A DNA stretch of 64,000 nt, from positions 1 through 64,000 of the forward strand of contig NZ_JAFMVC010000025.1 of NCBI RefSeq assembly GCF_025499605.1, written 5' to 3'. Position numbers and translations under genes: made by a program. Below are positions 26,026 through 35,757 of this stretch, piece after piece. Position 1 is the stretch's first letter; every line of letters starts with the position of its first letter. The notes beneath the pieces were generated by a model. It saw nothing but the letters and a program-made list of their open reading frames with translations, ran no database searches and was not told where the DNA came from. The stretch is from Carboxylicivirga litoralis (GTDB lineage Bacteria; Bacteroidota; Bacteroidia; Bacteroidales; Marinilabiliaceae).

Positions 26026-29000
26026 ATGAAAAATATCTACAAATATTTATTAGCTGGCTTTTGTCTTTTTATTACCGTGTATTTATTAAGCGGACTTTTA
26101 GAAACACAATCAAATAGTTTTGATTCAAGAGTACTTTTAGAGGAAGATGCCGAAGAAAGACCCGATGTACTTATTTCTGCTGAGGAGCAAAGTGTTAATA
26201 TAAGGTGTCAGGAAAGAGCTTTAATACTTGGTAATACCTTAAAAAGTACATCCGACATGTCATCATATGCCAATGGGCAAATTACAGGCACTTGGGAGCA
26301 ATTCCGTTTTTTAACTTATAAGGGTAGTCCATATGGATTTAGAACCGTTGGTTCGATCTATGACCAAAACAACGATATACTTTATGCAATTTCAGATCCA
26401 GGTCATATTTGGAAAATTAATCGAGAAGAAGGCAACGATTCCAACACCGATTGGGAGTTGATGAATCATAAACACAATTTCAATACATCTTATATTGATG
26501 GTTTGAATAAAGCCGATGGCTCGTTCAGAATGATACGCTCTTCAGATTATGGGATGCAATATTCTGACGATGAGGGTAGAACATGGATAGATGTAGCAGG
26601 TCTTGCATCTATTCAAAAATCGAATGAAGGGGCAGTAATAAAAACAGCAAGTGGCAATAGAGTATTTGTACTACTTAAAACGAGTTCTACGAAACTACAA
26701 GTTTATATTTCTGACGATGATGGTGTTACTTACAAGCCTATAGCTGCCAGTTTTAACCCAAATAGCTATTACGTTAAACTATTTAGAGTTGATAATTCCG
26801 AATCGGTATTTTTAGCGGTTTATGATTATTCAAACTCAAAAGTTAGCATTTATGAACATGCTTTAAATGACGATAATTTCTCATTAGTTAATACTTCATC
26901 AAATACATTTGTAAGCCTAGATAATATTTTTGGAACATATGCTAATGGCAATTATCATTTTTATGTAGGTACTAAATATACACATATCTATTATTCTTCT
27001 AACAAAGGTGCTACATGGTCATTAAAACAGATTGCTTCCGAAAGTGGAAATACTAATGTACGGGATGTACATCCGACCAAACCGAATGTAATTTTCAGAG
27101 GATATTTAGATGCGAATGTTTCGACAAATTACGGTACATCATTTTCAAATTTTGGGCATCGGTTAGGTTGGGACGTCCATCATATGAAGTTTTACGAAAG
27201 AAAAGACGGTAGTTATTTCTTCTTCTTGGGAAAAGATTTCGGTTGTTATATTTCAGATAATCCTGAAGTCTGGTCAGATTATACATCGTTAAACAATAAA
27301 GCACCATCACAAATGTGTTACGATGCAGAGCATGGTGAGAATTATTATAGCTCGTTTACAGCTAATCAGGATAGAGGTACAGTAGGTTTTCTTAACTCGG
27401 AGAACGAGGCCCCAACGGTAGATGTTAAGACGACAGATGGTTTACGAGTTACATTGAGTAATAAAGATGCTTCAGTATGGACCTGGATGTATTATGGTTC
27501 TATTTTTCACAAAACGAACTTTGCTACAGGTACTTCAGGTTTGGCAAGTATAAATTATTCAAATTCAAAATGGTGGGCTGCGCCAATGATTCCTTCTCCT
27601 AATAAGAATGAAGATGCAGTTTATTTGGCACATGGAAGTAAGTTAACAAAATTAACGTATAATCCGGAACAAAGTGAAATTATAAAAACATCTCATTATT
27701 ATGACTTTGGGGTAGAAACAGGTAGTGAAATCACTGGTTTTGGCTACTCTAAAGTTAACCCTAAACGTTGGTACGTTTCAGTAAAAAATGGTGTTTTTAT
27801 GTATTCGGAAGATGGCGGACAAACATTTACAAAATCTGATTATACAGGAACCTTGCCTAAAGCCAATGATCAGTCATATAATTATCATAAGAACCAACAT
27901 GTCATTAGGGCATCAAATATTGATGAGAAGACTGTTTACTATGCAGGTATTGGAAACGTGTTTTTAATCAGTAAAGATGGCGGAAAGACGTTTACAAATC
28001 ATGTAGCCGGACTGGATGTATATCGCATTAGAGATTTTGACTTTTCATCCGACGAGAAATACATATACGCAGCTTGTGGTGGCGCCGGAATCTGGGTGTA
28101 TTCAGTTAATGATGATGTGTGGTACGAAATGAATGATGCACCAGTACCTTATGTAAACTTCACGGATGTTGAGTTTATAGATAAAGAAAACGCGGTAAGT
28201 TTTGCCACTTTTGGAAACGGAATTTTGACATTTCGCATCAACAGTGAATATCAACAAATGATTTATCCTGACAATCTAAGGTCACAACTTACGAGCGAAA
28301 GAAAAGTAATTTTACAATGGGACGATAATTCAGATAATGAAGATAACTTTGTGATTGAGCGTACTGATAATGGCATCTTTACACAAATTGCCATAGTTCC
28401 TGCTAATCAGACAACTTATACCGATTCGGATTTTTCTGCAAAAGGAAGTAAATATCAATATCGGGTTAAAGCGGTTAATTCCACTAGCGATTCGTTTTAT
28501 TCCAATTATAATTTAGTGAAAGTATTACCAGAAGGTGAGGTTCCAAAAGATGGTTGGACTTTGGTAAGTGTTGACAGTGAGGATTATGTAAATCCTCAGC
28601 TTGGTACTTTCGCTTTTGATGACGACCCCGGAACATTTTGGTTTACACAATGGTCGGGAGCACAACCGCCGTATCCTCATGAAATAGTTATTGACATGAA
28701 TGAAACGATAAGTTTCATTGGATTTAGCTATATGCCTCGTCAGGACGGGAAAAACGATGGAACCATTCAAGATTTTGAGTTTTATATTTCATCAGATAAC
28801 ACCTCTTGGACAAAAGTAAGTAGTGGTTCATGGAATGATGGTTCAACCACATTAAAAGAGGAGTTTTTTGGTGTTAGCCAAACGGCGCGATACATAAAAT
28901 TAGTAGGCTTATCGGGTTATAATGGAACCAAGTTTGCGAGTTGCGCCGAGTTGTCGATATTAACACAAAAAAACGAACCTACCGTACCAAATGCACCACA

Positions 29001-29532
29001 GTTTGTACAAGGCGGAAGACTTACTGACACACAAATTGAATTAATTTGGCAAGATAAGTCTAATGATGAAACTGGTTTTGTAGTCGAACAATTTGTTGAT
29101 GATTCTTTCAAGGCAATCTATACATCTGCACAAAATGCAACAAGCTATAATATTCTGAACACAAATAAAGACGAAACCTATTGGTTTAGAGTTTATGCCT
29201 TTAATAATGTAGGTAATTCAGTGTATTCAGATACCATTACAATTGGAACGAAAGCTTTCTCGGATGTGGGAATATTTGACTTGATTGATGAAGAGGACTT
29301 GAAAGTGTATCCTAATCCGGTTGAGAATGTATTGCACATTAACTACAGCCTCCATAATCTGTTTTCGGAATGGCGACTGTTGGATATGTCCGGAAGAACA
29401 ATGAAAAGGGGAACCATTACCAGAGATGCTAATCAGATAACTATTCCAGTTCAAAATATTCAAACAGGTGCCTATATTATTCAACTTTGGGGAGAGAATG
29501 GTTCTGTATCAAAGCAGATAATTAAAAAATAG
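26026..29532 (+). CDS. Asp-box beta-propeller protein with FN3, CBM32, T9SS tail
   Basis: A 1168-residue secreted protein. Order: a hydrophobic N-terminal segment (about 5-25) serving as a signal, a ~700-residue region with five Asp-box (BNR) repeats near 180 (SDDEGRTW), 229, 324 (SSNKGATW), 594 (SEDGGQTF) and 649 (SKDGGKTF), an FN3 domain at about 747-833, an F5/8-type C (CBM32-like) domain at about 841-980 (TFAFDDDPGTFWFTQW, PHEIVIDM), a second FN3 at about 988-1075 and a T9SS tail at about 1083-1168 with KVYPNPV. Asp-box propellers occur in sialidases, GH74 xyloglucanases, sortilin-like proteins and some polysaccharide lyases. No known catalytic signature is clear to me, so this is either an enzyme of an unassigned family or a binding protein. 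A terminator follows downstream. Confidence 0.75.
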   Translation: MKNIYKYLLAGFCLFITVYLLSGLLETQSNSFDSRVLLEEDAEERPDVLISAEEQSVNIRCQERALILGNTLKSTSDMSSYANGQITGTWEQFRFLTYKGSPYGFRTVGSIYDQNNDILYAISDPGHIWKINREEGNDSNTDWELMNHKHNFNTSYIDGLNKADGSFRMIRSSDYGMQYSDDEGRTWIDVAGLASIQKSNEGAVIKTASGNRVFVLLKTSSTKLQVYISDDDGVTYKPIAASFNPNSYYVKLFRVDNSESVFLAVYDYSNSKVSIYEHALNDDNFSLVNTSSNTFVSLDNIFGTYANGNYHFYVGTKYTHIYYSSNKGATWSLKQIASESGNTNVRDVHPTKPNVIFRGYLDANVSTNYGTSFSNFGHRLGWDVHHMKFYERKDGSYFFFLGKDFGCYISDNPEVWSDYTSLNNKAPSQMCYDAEHGENYYSSFTANQDRGTVGFLNSENEAPTVDVKTTDGLRVTLSNKDASVWTWMYYGSIFHKTNFATGTSGLASINYSNSKWWAAPMIPSPNKNEDAVYLAHGSKLTKLTYNPEQSEIIKTSHYYDFGVETGSEITGFGYSKVNPKRWYVSVKNGVFMYSEDGGQTFTKSDYTGTLPKANDQSYNYHKNQHVIRASNIDEKTVYYAGIGNVFLISKDGGKTFTNHVAGLDVYRIRDFDFSSDEKYIYAACGGAGIWVYSVNDDVWYEMNDAPVPYVNFTDVEFIDKENAVSFATFGNGILTFRINSEYQQMIYPDNLRSQLTSERKVILQWDDNSDNEDNFVIERTDNGIFTQIAIVPANQTTYTDSDFSAKGSKYQYRVKAVNSTSDSFYSNYNLVKVLPEGEVPKDGWTLVSVDSEDYVNPQLGTFAFDDDPGTFWFTQWSGAQPPYPHEIVIDMNETISFIGFSYMPRQDGKNDGTIQDFEFYISSDNTSWTKVSSGSWNDGSTTLKEEFFGVSQTARYIKLVGLSGYNGTKFASCAELSILTQKNEPTVPNAPQFVQGGRLTDTQIELIWQDKSNDETGFVVEQFVDDSFKAIYTSAQNATSYNILNTNKDETYWFRVYAFNNVGNSVYSDTITIGTKAFSDVGIFDLIDEEDLKVYPNPVENVLHINYSLHNLFSEWRLLDMSGRTMKRGTITRDANQITIPVQNIQTGAYIIQLWGENGSVSKQIIKK

Positions 29533-29858
29533 AAGAAATACCGCGAGTTGTGTTTGGCTAATCTTGTATGCTAATTTTTCAATAAAGCACGAAACTTTAG
29601 ATAATGTGATTTTACAAATATTAATAGCCTGAAGGACTTAATCATTCAGGCTTTTTTCATATTGCGTACTTTCTTAACTAATGCTCCATTGGTAAAAATA
29701 GAATAATCCAAACAATAACATTATTGTCCATTTAAATAAAGATTGCAGTATGATACTTTTACCTTTCGTGTTAATAGTAAACATGATGATTACAAGATAA
29801 CCAGGGAAAACCGATATTCATTAGTTAGCGCACAAATAGAAATCCAAAAAAATACATA
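29533..29858. other. Intergenic region with terminator
   Basis: 326 bp without a gene. It holds the terminator at 29627-29657 and presumably the promoter of the GH16 gene in the right half, but no exact TAnnTTTG is present (a near match taccttt-c lies around 29758-29767). Confidence 0.6.
29627..29657 (+). terminator. Rho-independent terminator
   Basis: gcctgaa (29627-29633) pairs with ttcaggc (29645-29651) over 7 bp around an 11-nt loop, followed by six T. It closes the transcript that includes the GH30, sulfatase 1 and Asp-box genes. Confidence 0.88.
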
Positions 29859-31418
29859 ATGAAATTATTATTCTTCATAACTGTTCTTTTCTTTATCACA
29901 TCAACTGCCTACTCCCAGATGGTTGATGCAGAAACACCAGAAAATGTCCAGCCTGCCAATGATGTGATTGGGGGGCAATGGGACTTAAACTTTAGTGATG
30001 AATTTAATGGAAGTGTAGTCAACACAGTAAAGTGGAATATTGACAATAGCACTAAATCGCGAGCTGCACGTCCGGGGATTGGTATCTATGACTGGCGTTG
30101 GAAGCCAGAAAATGTGTCAGTTGAAAATGGCAACCTCATCTTAAAAGTATACAAGACTAATAGCACTTCAATGACCAATGGTTCCATCCAAAGTCACACC
30201 AAGTATACAACCCAATATGGTTATTTTGAGGCTCGCATTAAAGTAGGCGATGCGGCCAAAGGAACCCACACTGCATTCTGGCTTCAAGGACCTAATATGA
30301 GCAATGTTGATGGTACGGCCAATGACGGAGCAGAGATTGATATTTTTGAAACAGCCTGGACCGGCGATTATACCAAGTCGGTTGTTCATATCGATGGCTA
30401 TGGTGATGATCATCAGGCTAGTACCAAAAAATATGACACACCGGGCATACACGATGGGTTTCATACATGGGGCTTTCACTGGACAGAATACTTCATGGAT
30501 ATTTATTACGATGGAGTCTTTAAGGTTCGGTATTCAGATCCTAAATGGGTGGTACAAAGTCCTGAGTTTTTGTGGCTCTCAAATGGTGCCAGTTTCGGCT
30601 TAACAGGTGACCAATATTTTAAGGATTTGCCAGTTGGTTTTTTAACACAAACAGAAGTTGATTATATCCGTGTTTGGAAAGATGTTACGCCAGCAGATGA
30701 ACGCCTTTTAAATAAAGATAGTTGGGCCTTAGTATCAACTAACTCCGAAGATACCTATGGTAACAATCTGGCAAGCTATGCTATTGATGGTAACCCAATT
30801 ACTTTTTGGCATTCAGCCTGGAAAGAGAATCATATACCTCACCCGCATGAAATACAAATTGATTTAGGTAAAACTGCCAACTGTAGCGGGTTTAGTTATT
30901 TGCCTCGCCAGGATCAGAATCCGAATGGAAATGTGGCAAAATATGAACTCTTCATATCAAAAGACACAGACTCTTGGGGAGAGCCCGTCGCTTCAGGAAC
31001 ATTTGACGCAGAAAGCAATAAAAAAAACGTTGAGTTTCCTAATACTGTTTTTGGTAGATACATCAAGTTTGTGGCTTTATCTGAAGTCAACAATAACTCC
31101 CTCACAAATGCAGCCGAAATTGATATCATGGGCGAATATGCAGAAGAGCAGGTAGGTATTCATGATGAGCTAAAAATGGTGAAGGTTTCAGCATATCCAA
31201 ATCCATTTAGAGGTCAGCTGAAACTCGCTTGGGAACAGTCCAATGAGTTTAATCTCTGTCATATTTATTCGATGGACGGACGTTTGATTAATGAACAAAA
31301 GGTTGAGCTAGGTACAAATCAATTATTACTGAACATTGCCATGTTAAAACGTGGTAACTATGTTATTGAGCTAATTGGTAAGGAGGTAAGAGCGATTAAA
31401 CAAGTGAGTAAACTTTAA
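29859..31418 (+). CDS. GH16 glycoside hydrolase with CBM32 and T9SS tail
   Basis: A 519-residue secreted enzyme. Signal peptide to about residue 19 (STAYS/Q); GH16 jelly roll at about 37-275 with the catalytic motif EIDIFE (nucleophile Glu159, Asp161, acid/base Glu164), FSDEFNG at 45-51 and YGYFEARIKV at 120-129; a CBM32-like discoidin domain at about 285-425 (SYAIDGNPITFWHSAW, PHEIQIDLG); and a T9SS tail with AYPNPF. The ExDxxE beta-bulge form fits the agarase, porphyranase, laminarinase and related GH16 groups. I cannot name the subfamily. Surrounded by sulfatases and GH2 genes, it is likely an endo-enzyme acting on a beta-galactan outside the cell. The CBM32 resembles that of the Asp-box protein just upstream. 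Confidence 0.9.
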   Translation: MKLLFFITVLFFITSTAYSQMVDAETPENVQPANDVIGGQWDLNFSDEFNGSVVNTVKWNIDNSTKSRAARPGIGIYDWRWKPENVSVENGNLILKVYKTNSTSMTNGSIQSHTKYTTQYGYFEARIKVGDAAKGTHTAFWLQGPNMSNVDGTANDGAEIDIFETAWTGDYTKSVVHIDGYGDDHQASTKKYDTPGIHDGFHTWGFHWTEYFMDIYYDGVFKVRYSDPKWVVQSPEFLWLSNGASFGLTGDQYFKDLPVGFLTQTEVDYIRVWKDVTPADERLLNKDSWALVSTNSEDTYGNNLASYAIDGNPITFWHSAWKENHIPHPHEIQIDLGKTANCSGFSYLPRQDQNPNGNVAKYELFISKDTDSWGEPVASGTFDAESNKKNVEFPNTVFGRYIKFVALSEVNNNSLTNAAEIDIMGEYAEEQVGIHDELKMVKVSAYPNPFRGQLKLAWEQSNEFNLCHIYSMDGRLINEQKVELGTNQLLLNIAMLKRGNYVIELIGKEVRAIKQVSKL

Positions 31419-31503
31419 ATTCTCGATTCAGGCCTAATGCTTAACTAATTATAAATAACAAAGTACACCATTCTTATAGTGCGGTGTAAAAAGAGTATCC
31501 AAA

Positions 31504-34158
31504 ATGAAAAAAACTAAAAGGTTAAAGTTTATAGTGTTGACACTGCTTTGTGTCACGGCATTCCTGGGAATGAATGCCCAAAGTAATGATTTACCGAATA
31601 TTTTATGGTTGGTTATTGAAGATACTTCGCCACAAAATATAGGTTGTTATGGGAACGCCGCTGTGAATACACCAAATATTGACCAATTGGCAGCCGAAGG
31701 CGTTCGTTTTGCAAATGCTTACAGTACCGGAACAAGCTGCGCTCCAAGTAGGAGCACTATCATAACCGGGGTTAGAACTTACAAGATGGGCACCGGTAAT
31801 CAGCGAACAACCTACCCAATACCTGATATGATAAAAGGCTTTCCTTATTATCTAAAACAGGCCGGTTACTATACCAGTAATAATTCAAAAACAGACTATA
31901 ATACGTCAAATGCCGCAACTATCATCGAAAATTCATGGGATGAAAGTTCAAATTCTGCCGGTTGGTGGAACCGCCAGGCAGGCCAGCCATTTTTCTCAGT
32001 GTTTAATTATGCTAGTTCGCATCAGTCGCGGACAATGACCGAGTCGTACGATTATTATGTGGAAAATGTATTAGACGTGCTGCCTGATCATCTTGAAGTT
32101 GGAGAAAATGATTTTGACATGCCGCCATACCTTGCCGACACACCGGAGATGCGTATGGAATATGCACGAATGTACAATGGTATTTCACTGACCGATTATA
32201 ATATTGGAAAACGATTACAAGCATTAGAGGATGCCGGTTTGAAAGATAATACTATTATCTTCTTTTATGCCGATCATGGGCAAGGGATGCCACGGCAAAA
32301 AACAAATGGCATTGGGCAAGGCTATAAAGTTCCGTTTGTTGTTTGGTTTCCTGAAATGTATAAGCATTTATCACCATTTGGAACGGGAGGGGTAGTTACT
32401 TCAGAGCAGATTAACTTTGCAGATTTGGCGGCTACTATACTAAGCCTTGCCGGCATTGAGGCTCCCGAATATTTTGATGGACGTGCCTTTTTAGGTACTC
32501 ATCGTGCGGCTGCGCCCGAATATATGTTTGTGTCGAACGACCGGGTGGATAATGGCGTTAATGTCAACCGCGCTGTTATTAAGGAGAATCTTATATATGT
32601 ACGCAATTTCACACCATTTCAGCCTGAGCAACGCTATATCAATTATTTTATTAAAGGCGAAATCTGTAAGTTGATGTATGAAGATTTTATAAGCGATAAC
32701 TTATCAGCTCAACAGTCGTTTTTGTTTGAAAAGAGAACTCCGGAAGCATTTTATAATCTAAACGATGATATGTGGGAAATGAATAATCTCATTGATGATC
32801 CTGCTTATGCTGATGAGATAGCACAAATGCGTTCAGTTCTTGAGCAAAATATTCTTCAATCGAAAGATATAATGCTGGCACCCGAATATGATTATAAAAG
32901 ATTGCCAGGAGGTACAACACCATATGAGTACCGGCTTACCGCGGCTTATAATATGAATGAAATCTGGCAGGCAGCATCTCTATCGGGTTTTACAGGAGAT
33001 GATGTTAAGCAACAACAATTACAATTCTTAGGTCATCAAAATGATTTGGTACGTTACTGGGCTGCTGTTGGTCTTATGTCACAAACCGTCTTGTCATCAG
33101 CTGATTTAGAAGTGATGGCAACACACCTAAATGATAGTTATGAGCCGGCAAAAATATACCTGGCCGCAGCCATTTATGAAAACAATAAAAGCGAAACCGC
33201 TAAATCAATCCTGGAAGACTATAGTTTATCGACTGACCCTGATTTATCGTTAATGGCTATAGAACTTATTCAAAACATGGAAAGTTTTAAAGATTTTGGA
33301 GACCATGTTCTAAAAGTATATAATGAGACTAGTGGGGTAAGCAGTCTTTGGGCAACCTGGGCAAGTGCTGATGTTTTAATGTACCGTTTAAAAGCAGAAA
33401 ATTTTGCTTTTAATTATGGGGCATCAACTATTACGGAACAGGTAATAACTGATTTTGAAACACCAATTAATGTTGTTCCGGCTTCAGGAGCTGCATTTAG
33501 TGTAGTGCAGAATACAGAGAAGTCAGCCATCAATCAAACCAATAACTGCGGACAATTAAAGCGGACGAGCACCAATTGGTGGGAGTTAATTGATATTCCA
33601 TGTAACTTTTCAATTGCTGCAGATGAAGTTGCGTATTTGCATGTTTTGGTCAAATACCCGGCACAACCCGATGTTGTAGTTAGGCTAAATAGTATGGGGA
33701 ACGAGATGAATCTTCGTACAATTCACGAATACGATGCTTTGGGCGAGTGGCAAGACCTGGTATTTATTCTTCCAGGTGGCAGTAGTGGTCTTAATGTGAC
33801 AAATATAAGGTATATGGACGATTGTGGTTTTCAAAACTCACCTTCAGGTTTTGTTCTTGATAACCTGAGCAAATTTGGCTATATAGATGAAATCATTGTC
33901 AACAATAGTTCTGCACGAAGGAGCATTTCTACTTCTACAAAAACAGTGGAGATTGAGAAGGATTATAGTCTAATCGCTCGTGATCAATTTATTACTTTTC
34001 AATCCCATACAGGTCAAAATAGACAATTTGAGGTTTATGACCTTTCAGGGAAGAGACTTTTCTCTGCCAATAAAATCATACACAATTTTCGCGTTCCTAA
34101 ATCGGGCATCTATATTGTCAGGATTGGGAATGCTATTGAAAAGATATTTGTACAGTAA
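31504..34158 (+). CDS. S1 sulfatase with novel C-terminal module and T9SS tail (sulfatase 2)
   Basis: An 884-residue secreted sulfatase. Signal peptide to about residue 26 (GMNAQ); catalytic domain with LPNILWLVIEDTSP (metal strand with Glu39-Asp40 in place of Asp-Asp), formylglycine motif SCAPSRSTIITG (Cys79) and FFYADHGQGMPRQK at about 255-268. The central part (about 480-640) has HEAT-like helical repeats, e.g. HQNDLVRYWAAVGLM. Residues about 648-806 form the recurrent module described in the findings (DFETP, NCGQLKRT, DIPC, GEWQDLVF, KFGYIDEIIVNN). A T9SS tail ends the protein. The catalytic part is a close paralogue of the lipoprotein sulfatase at 38655, suggesting the same sulfate ester attacked at two cell locations. 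Confidence 0.9.
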   Translation: MKKTKRLKFIVLTLLCVTAFLGMNAQSNDLPNILWLVIEDTSPQNIGCYGNAAVNTPNIDQLAAEGVRFANAYSTGTSCAPSRSTIITGVRTYKMGTGNQRTTYPIPDMIKGFPYYLKQAGYYTSNNSKTDYNTSNAATIIENSWDESSNSAGWWNRQAGQPFFSVFNYASSHQSRTMTESYDYYVENVLDVLPDHLEVGENDFDMPPYLADTPEMRMEYARMYNGISLTDYNIGKRLQALEDAGLKDNTIIFFYADHGQGMPRQKTNGIGQGYKVPFVVWFPEMYKHLSPFGTGGVVTSEQINFADLAATILSLAGIEAPEYFDGRAFLGTHRAAAPEYMFVSNDRVDNGVNVNRAVIKENLIYVRNFTPFQPEQRYINYFIKGEICKLMYEDFISDNLSAQQSFLFEKRTPEAFYNLNDDMWEMNNLIDDPAYADEIAQMRSVLEQNILQSKDIMLAPEYDYKRLPGGTTPYEYRLTAAYNMNEIWQAASLSGFTGDDVKQQQLQFLGHQNDLVRYWAAVGLMSQTVLSSADLEVMATHLNDSYEPAKIYLAAAIYENNKSETAKSILEDYSLSTDPDLSLMAIELIQNMESFKDFGDHVLKVYNETSGVSSLWATWASADVLMYRLKAENFAFNYGASTITEQVITDFETPINVVPASGAAFSVVQNTEKSAINQTNNCGQLKRTSTNWWELIDIPCNFSIAADEVAYLHVLVKYPAQPDVVVRLNSMGNEMNLRTIHEYDALGEWQDLVFILPGGSSGLNVTNIRYMDDCGFQNSPSGFVLDNLSKFGYIDEIIVNNSSARRSISTSTKTVEIEKDYSLIARDQFITFQSHTGQNRQFEVYDLSGKRLFSANKIIHNFRVPKSGIYIVRIGNAIEKIFVQ

Positions 34159-34169
34159 ATAACTCAGAC

Positions 34170-35663
34170 ATGAAAAATAAAAATATAGCAATAACAGCTC
34201 TTCTATATTCACTTTTACTTTTTGCATCAGTCAATGCTTTAGCTCAAGCTGATGAATCTTACCTACGAAATATACGAGATGAGTTTAAAATAAAATGGCC
34301 TAATAACAGAACCATCAACTTGGTTTTTCACGGGCATTCAGTGCCAACAGGCTACTACACGGCTGGAAATGTTTACAAGCTGGGTGCATATCCACATTAT
34401 ACTTTGGAGCAGATTAAAGGCAAATATCCTTATGCTGTAGTCAATTCAATCACCACTTCTATTGGTGGTGAGCAGGCAGAGAGAGGTGAAACGCGCTTTG
34501 CCAATGAGGTGCTTACCATGCGACCTGATGTTCTGTTCATAGATTATGCCTTAAACGACCGCGGTATTGGACTCGAAAGAGCAAAAGTGGCCTGGCAGAA
34601 AATGATTGATGCCGCGTTAGGACATACATTTACCGACAGAGATGGAAATGTACATGGTGTCAAGGTGTTTTTATTAACACCTACACCTGATACAAATGAA
34701 GATATACTGTCGGATGAAGCGCCATTGGCACAACACGCAGCACAAATAAGGCAATTGGCAATAGACAACAATGTAGGTCTTATCGACAGCTATGCAATTT
34801 TTAAGGAACTTGTAGAAAAAGGCGAATCATTATCTCCTTATATGGCTCAGAATAACCATGTAAATGCAACAGGGCATCAACTAGTAGCTAATAAAATAGC
34901 AGAGCTGTTTCTTATGGATGATGAAATTGTTTCAACATTAACACCACAGACGATAACAGATTTTGAAACACCAATTAGTATCACAACAGCTGGTGGTGCA
35001 GCCTTTGATATCGTAGGAAATCCCCTTAAATCAGGGATTAATCAAACTGATAATTGCGGACAAATTAAGAGAACTTCAACACTTTGGTGGGAGCTTCTTG
35101 ATATTCCATGTGATTTTACAATTCCGTCCAATGAAGTCGCGTATCTTCATATTATGGCAAAATATCCTGCAAAGCCCGATGTTGTTGTCAGGCCAAATCA
35201 AATGGGAAATGAAATAAATCTCCGACCCATCCAAGAATATACAAATATTGGTGAGTGGCAAGACTTAGTTTTCATAATTGAAGGTGGTAGCTTGGGATTA
35301 GCAGTTAACAACATACGCTTTATAACTGATAATTCGCCAACGGGTTCTTTTGTTTTGGATAATGTTGATAAGTTTGGTTACATCGATGAGGTTGTGGTAA
35401 ATAATAATCCTGAACCCAGAACAGAAGTGGCAACAGCGACTACCGAAATAGACGTAAAAAAAAAGTATATAATTACCACGAATAAGTACGGCACTATTAA
35501 ATTTGAATCGCTCAATAATGAGATGAATAAGGTGGTGCTTTTTGACCTTAACGGAAAAGTGCTTTACACTGCTCACTGCAATGTTTTTAGCTATCAAACA
35601 CAAAACCCCGGTATTTATATTGTACAGGTTGATAACAGTACTCAAAAAGTTATGGTTCAGTAA
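34170..35663 (+). CDS. SGNH hydrolase with novel C-terminal module and T9SS tail
   Basis: A 497-residue secreted protein, 11 bp after sulfatase 2. Signal peptide to about residue 26 (NALAQ). The SGNH/GDSL-type domain spans about 38-250: block I is FHGHSVP (Ser57, with His replacing the Asp of GDS), a Gly-Gly at 99-100, block III YALND (Asn129) and a C-terminal NNHVNATGH with the candidate catalytic His230; the usual Asp three residues before it is Gln227. The domain is followed at about 263-418 by the recurrent module (DFETP, NCGQIKRT, DIPC, GEWQDLVF, KFGYIDEVVVNN) and a T9SS tail. Family members are carbohydrate esterases or lipases; here removal of an acyl group from the polysaccharide is likely but unproven. 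Confidence 0.8.
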   Translation: MKNKNIAITALLYSLLLFASVNALAQADESYLRNIRDEFKIKWPNNRTINLVFHGHSVPTGYYTAGNVYKLGAYPHYTLEQIKGKYPYAVVNSITTSIGGEQAERGETRFANEVLTMRPDVLFIDYALNDRGIGLERAKVAWQKMIDAALGHTFTDRDGNVHGVKVFLLTPTPDTNEDILSDEAPLAQHAAQIRQLAIDNNVGLIDSYAIFKELVEKGESLSPYMAQNNHVNATGHQLVANKIAELFLMDDEIVSTLTPQTITDFETPISITTAGGAAFDIVGNPLKSGINQTDNCGQIKRTSTLWWELLDIPCDFTIPSNEVAYLHIMAKYPAKPDVVVRPNQMGNEINLRPIQEYTNIGEWQDLVFIIEGGSLGLAVNNIRFITDNSPTGSFVLDNVDKFGYIDEVVVNNNPEPRTEVATATTEIDVKKKYIITTNKYGTIKFESLNNEMNKVVLFDLNGKVLYTAHCNVFSYQTQNPGIYIVQVDNSTQKVMVQ

Positions 35664-35757
35664 TGCTTTTCAATGATTTTCCTTAATAATCAAAAAAGTT
35701 AAGGTAGCTGAAAAGTCAAAAATGTAAAAGCAGAGTATAGTTTTAGAAAATATTGAT

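Noticed and set aside
26026-29532. Sialidase assignment for the Asp-box protein
   Set aside because: Asp-boxes alone do not define a sialidase. The FRIP motif and the arginine triad pattern are not evident.
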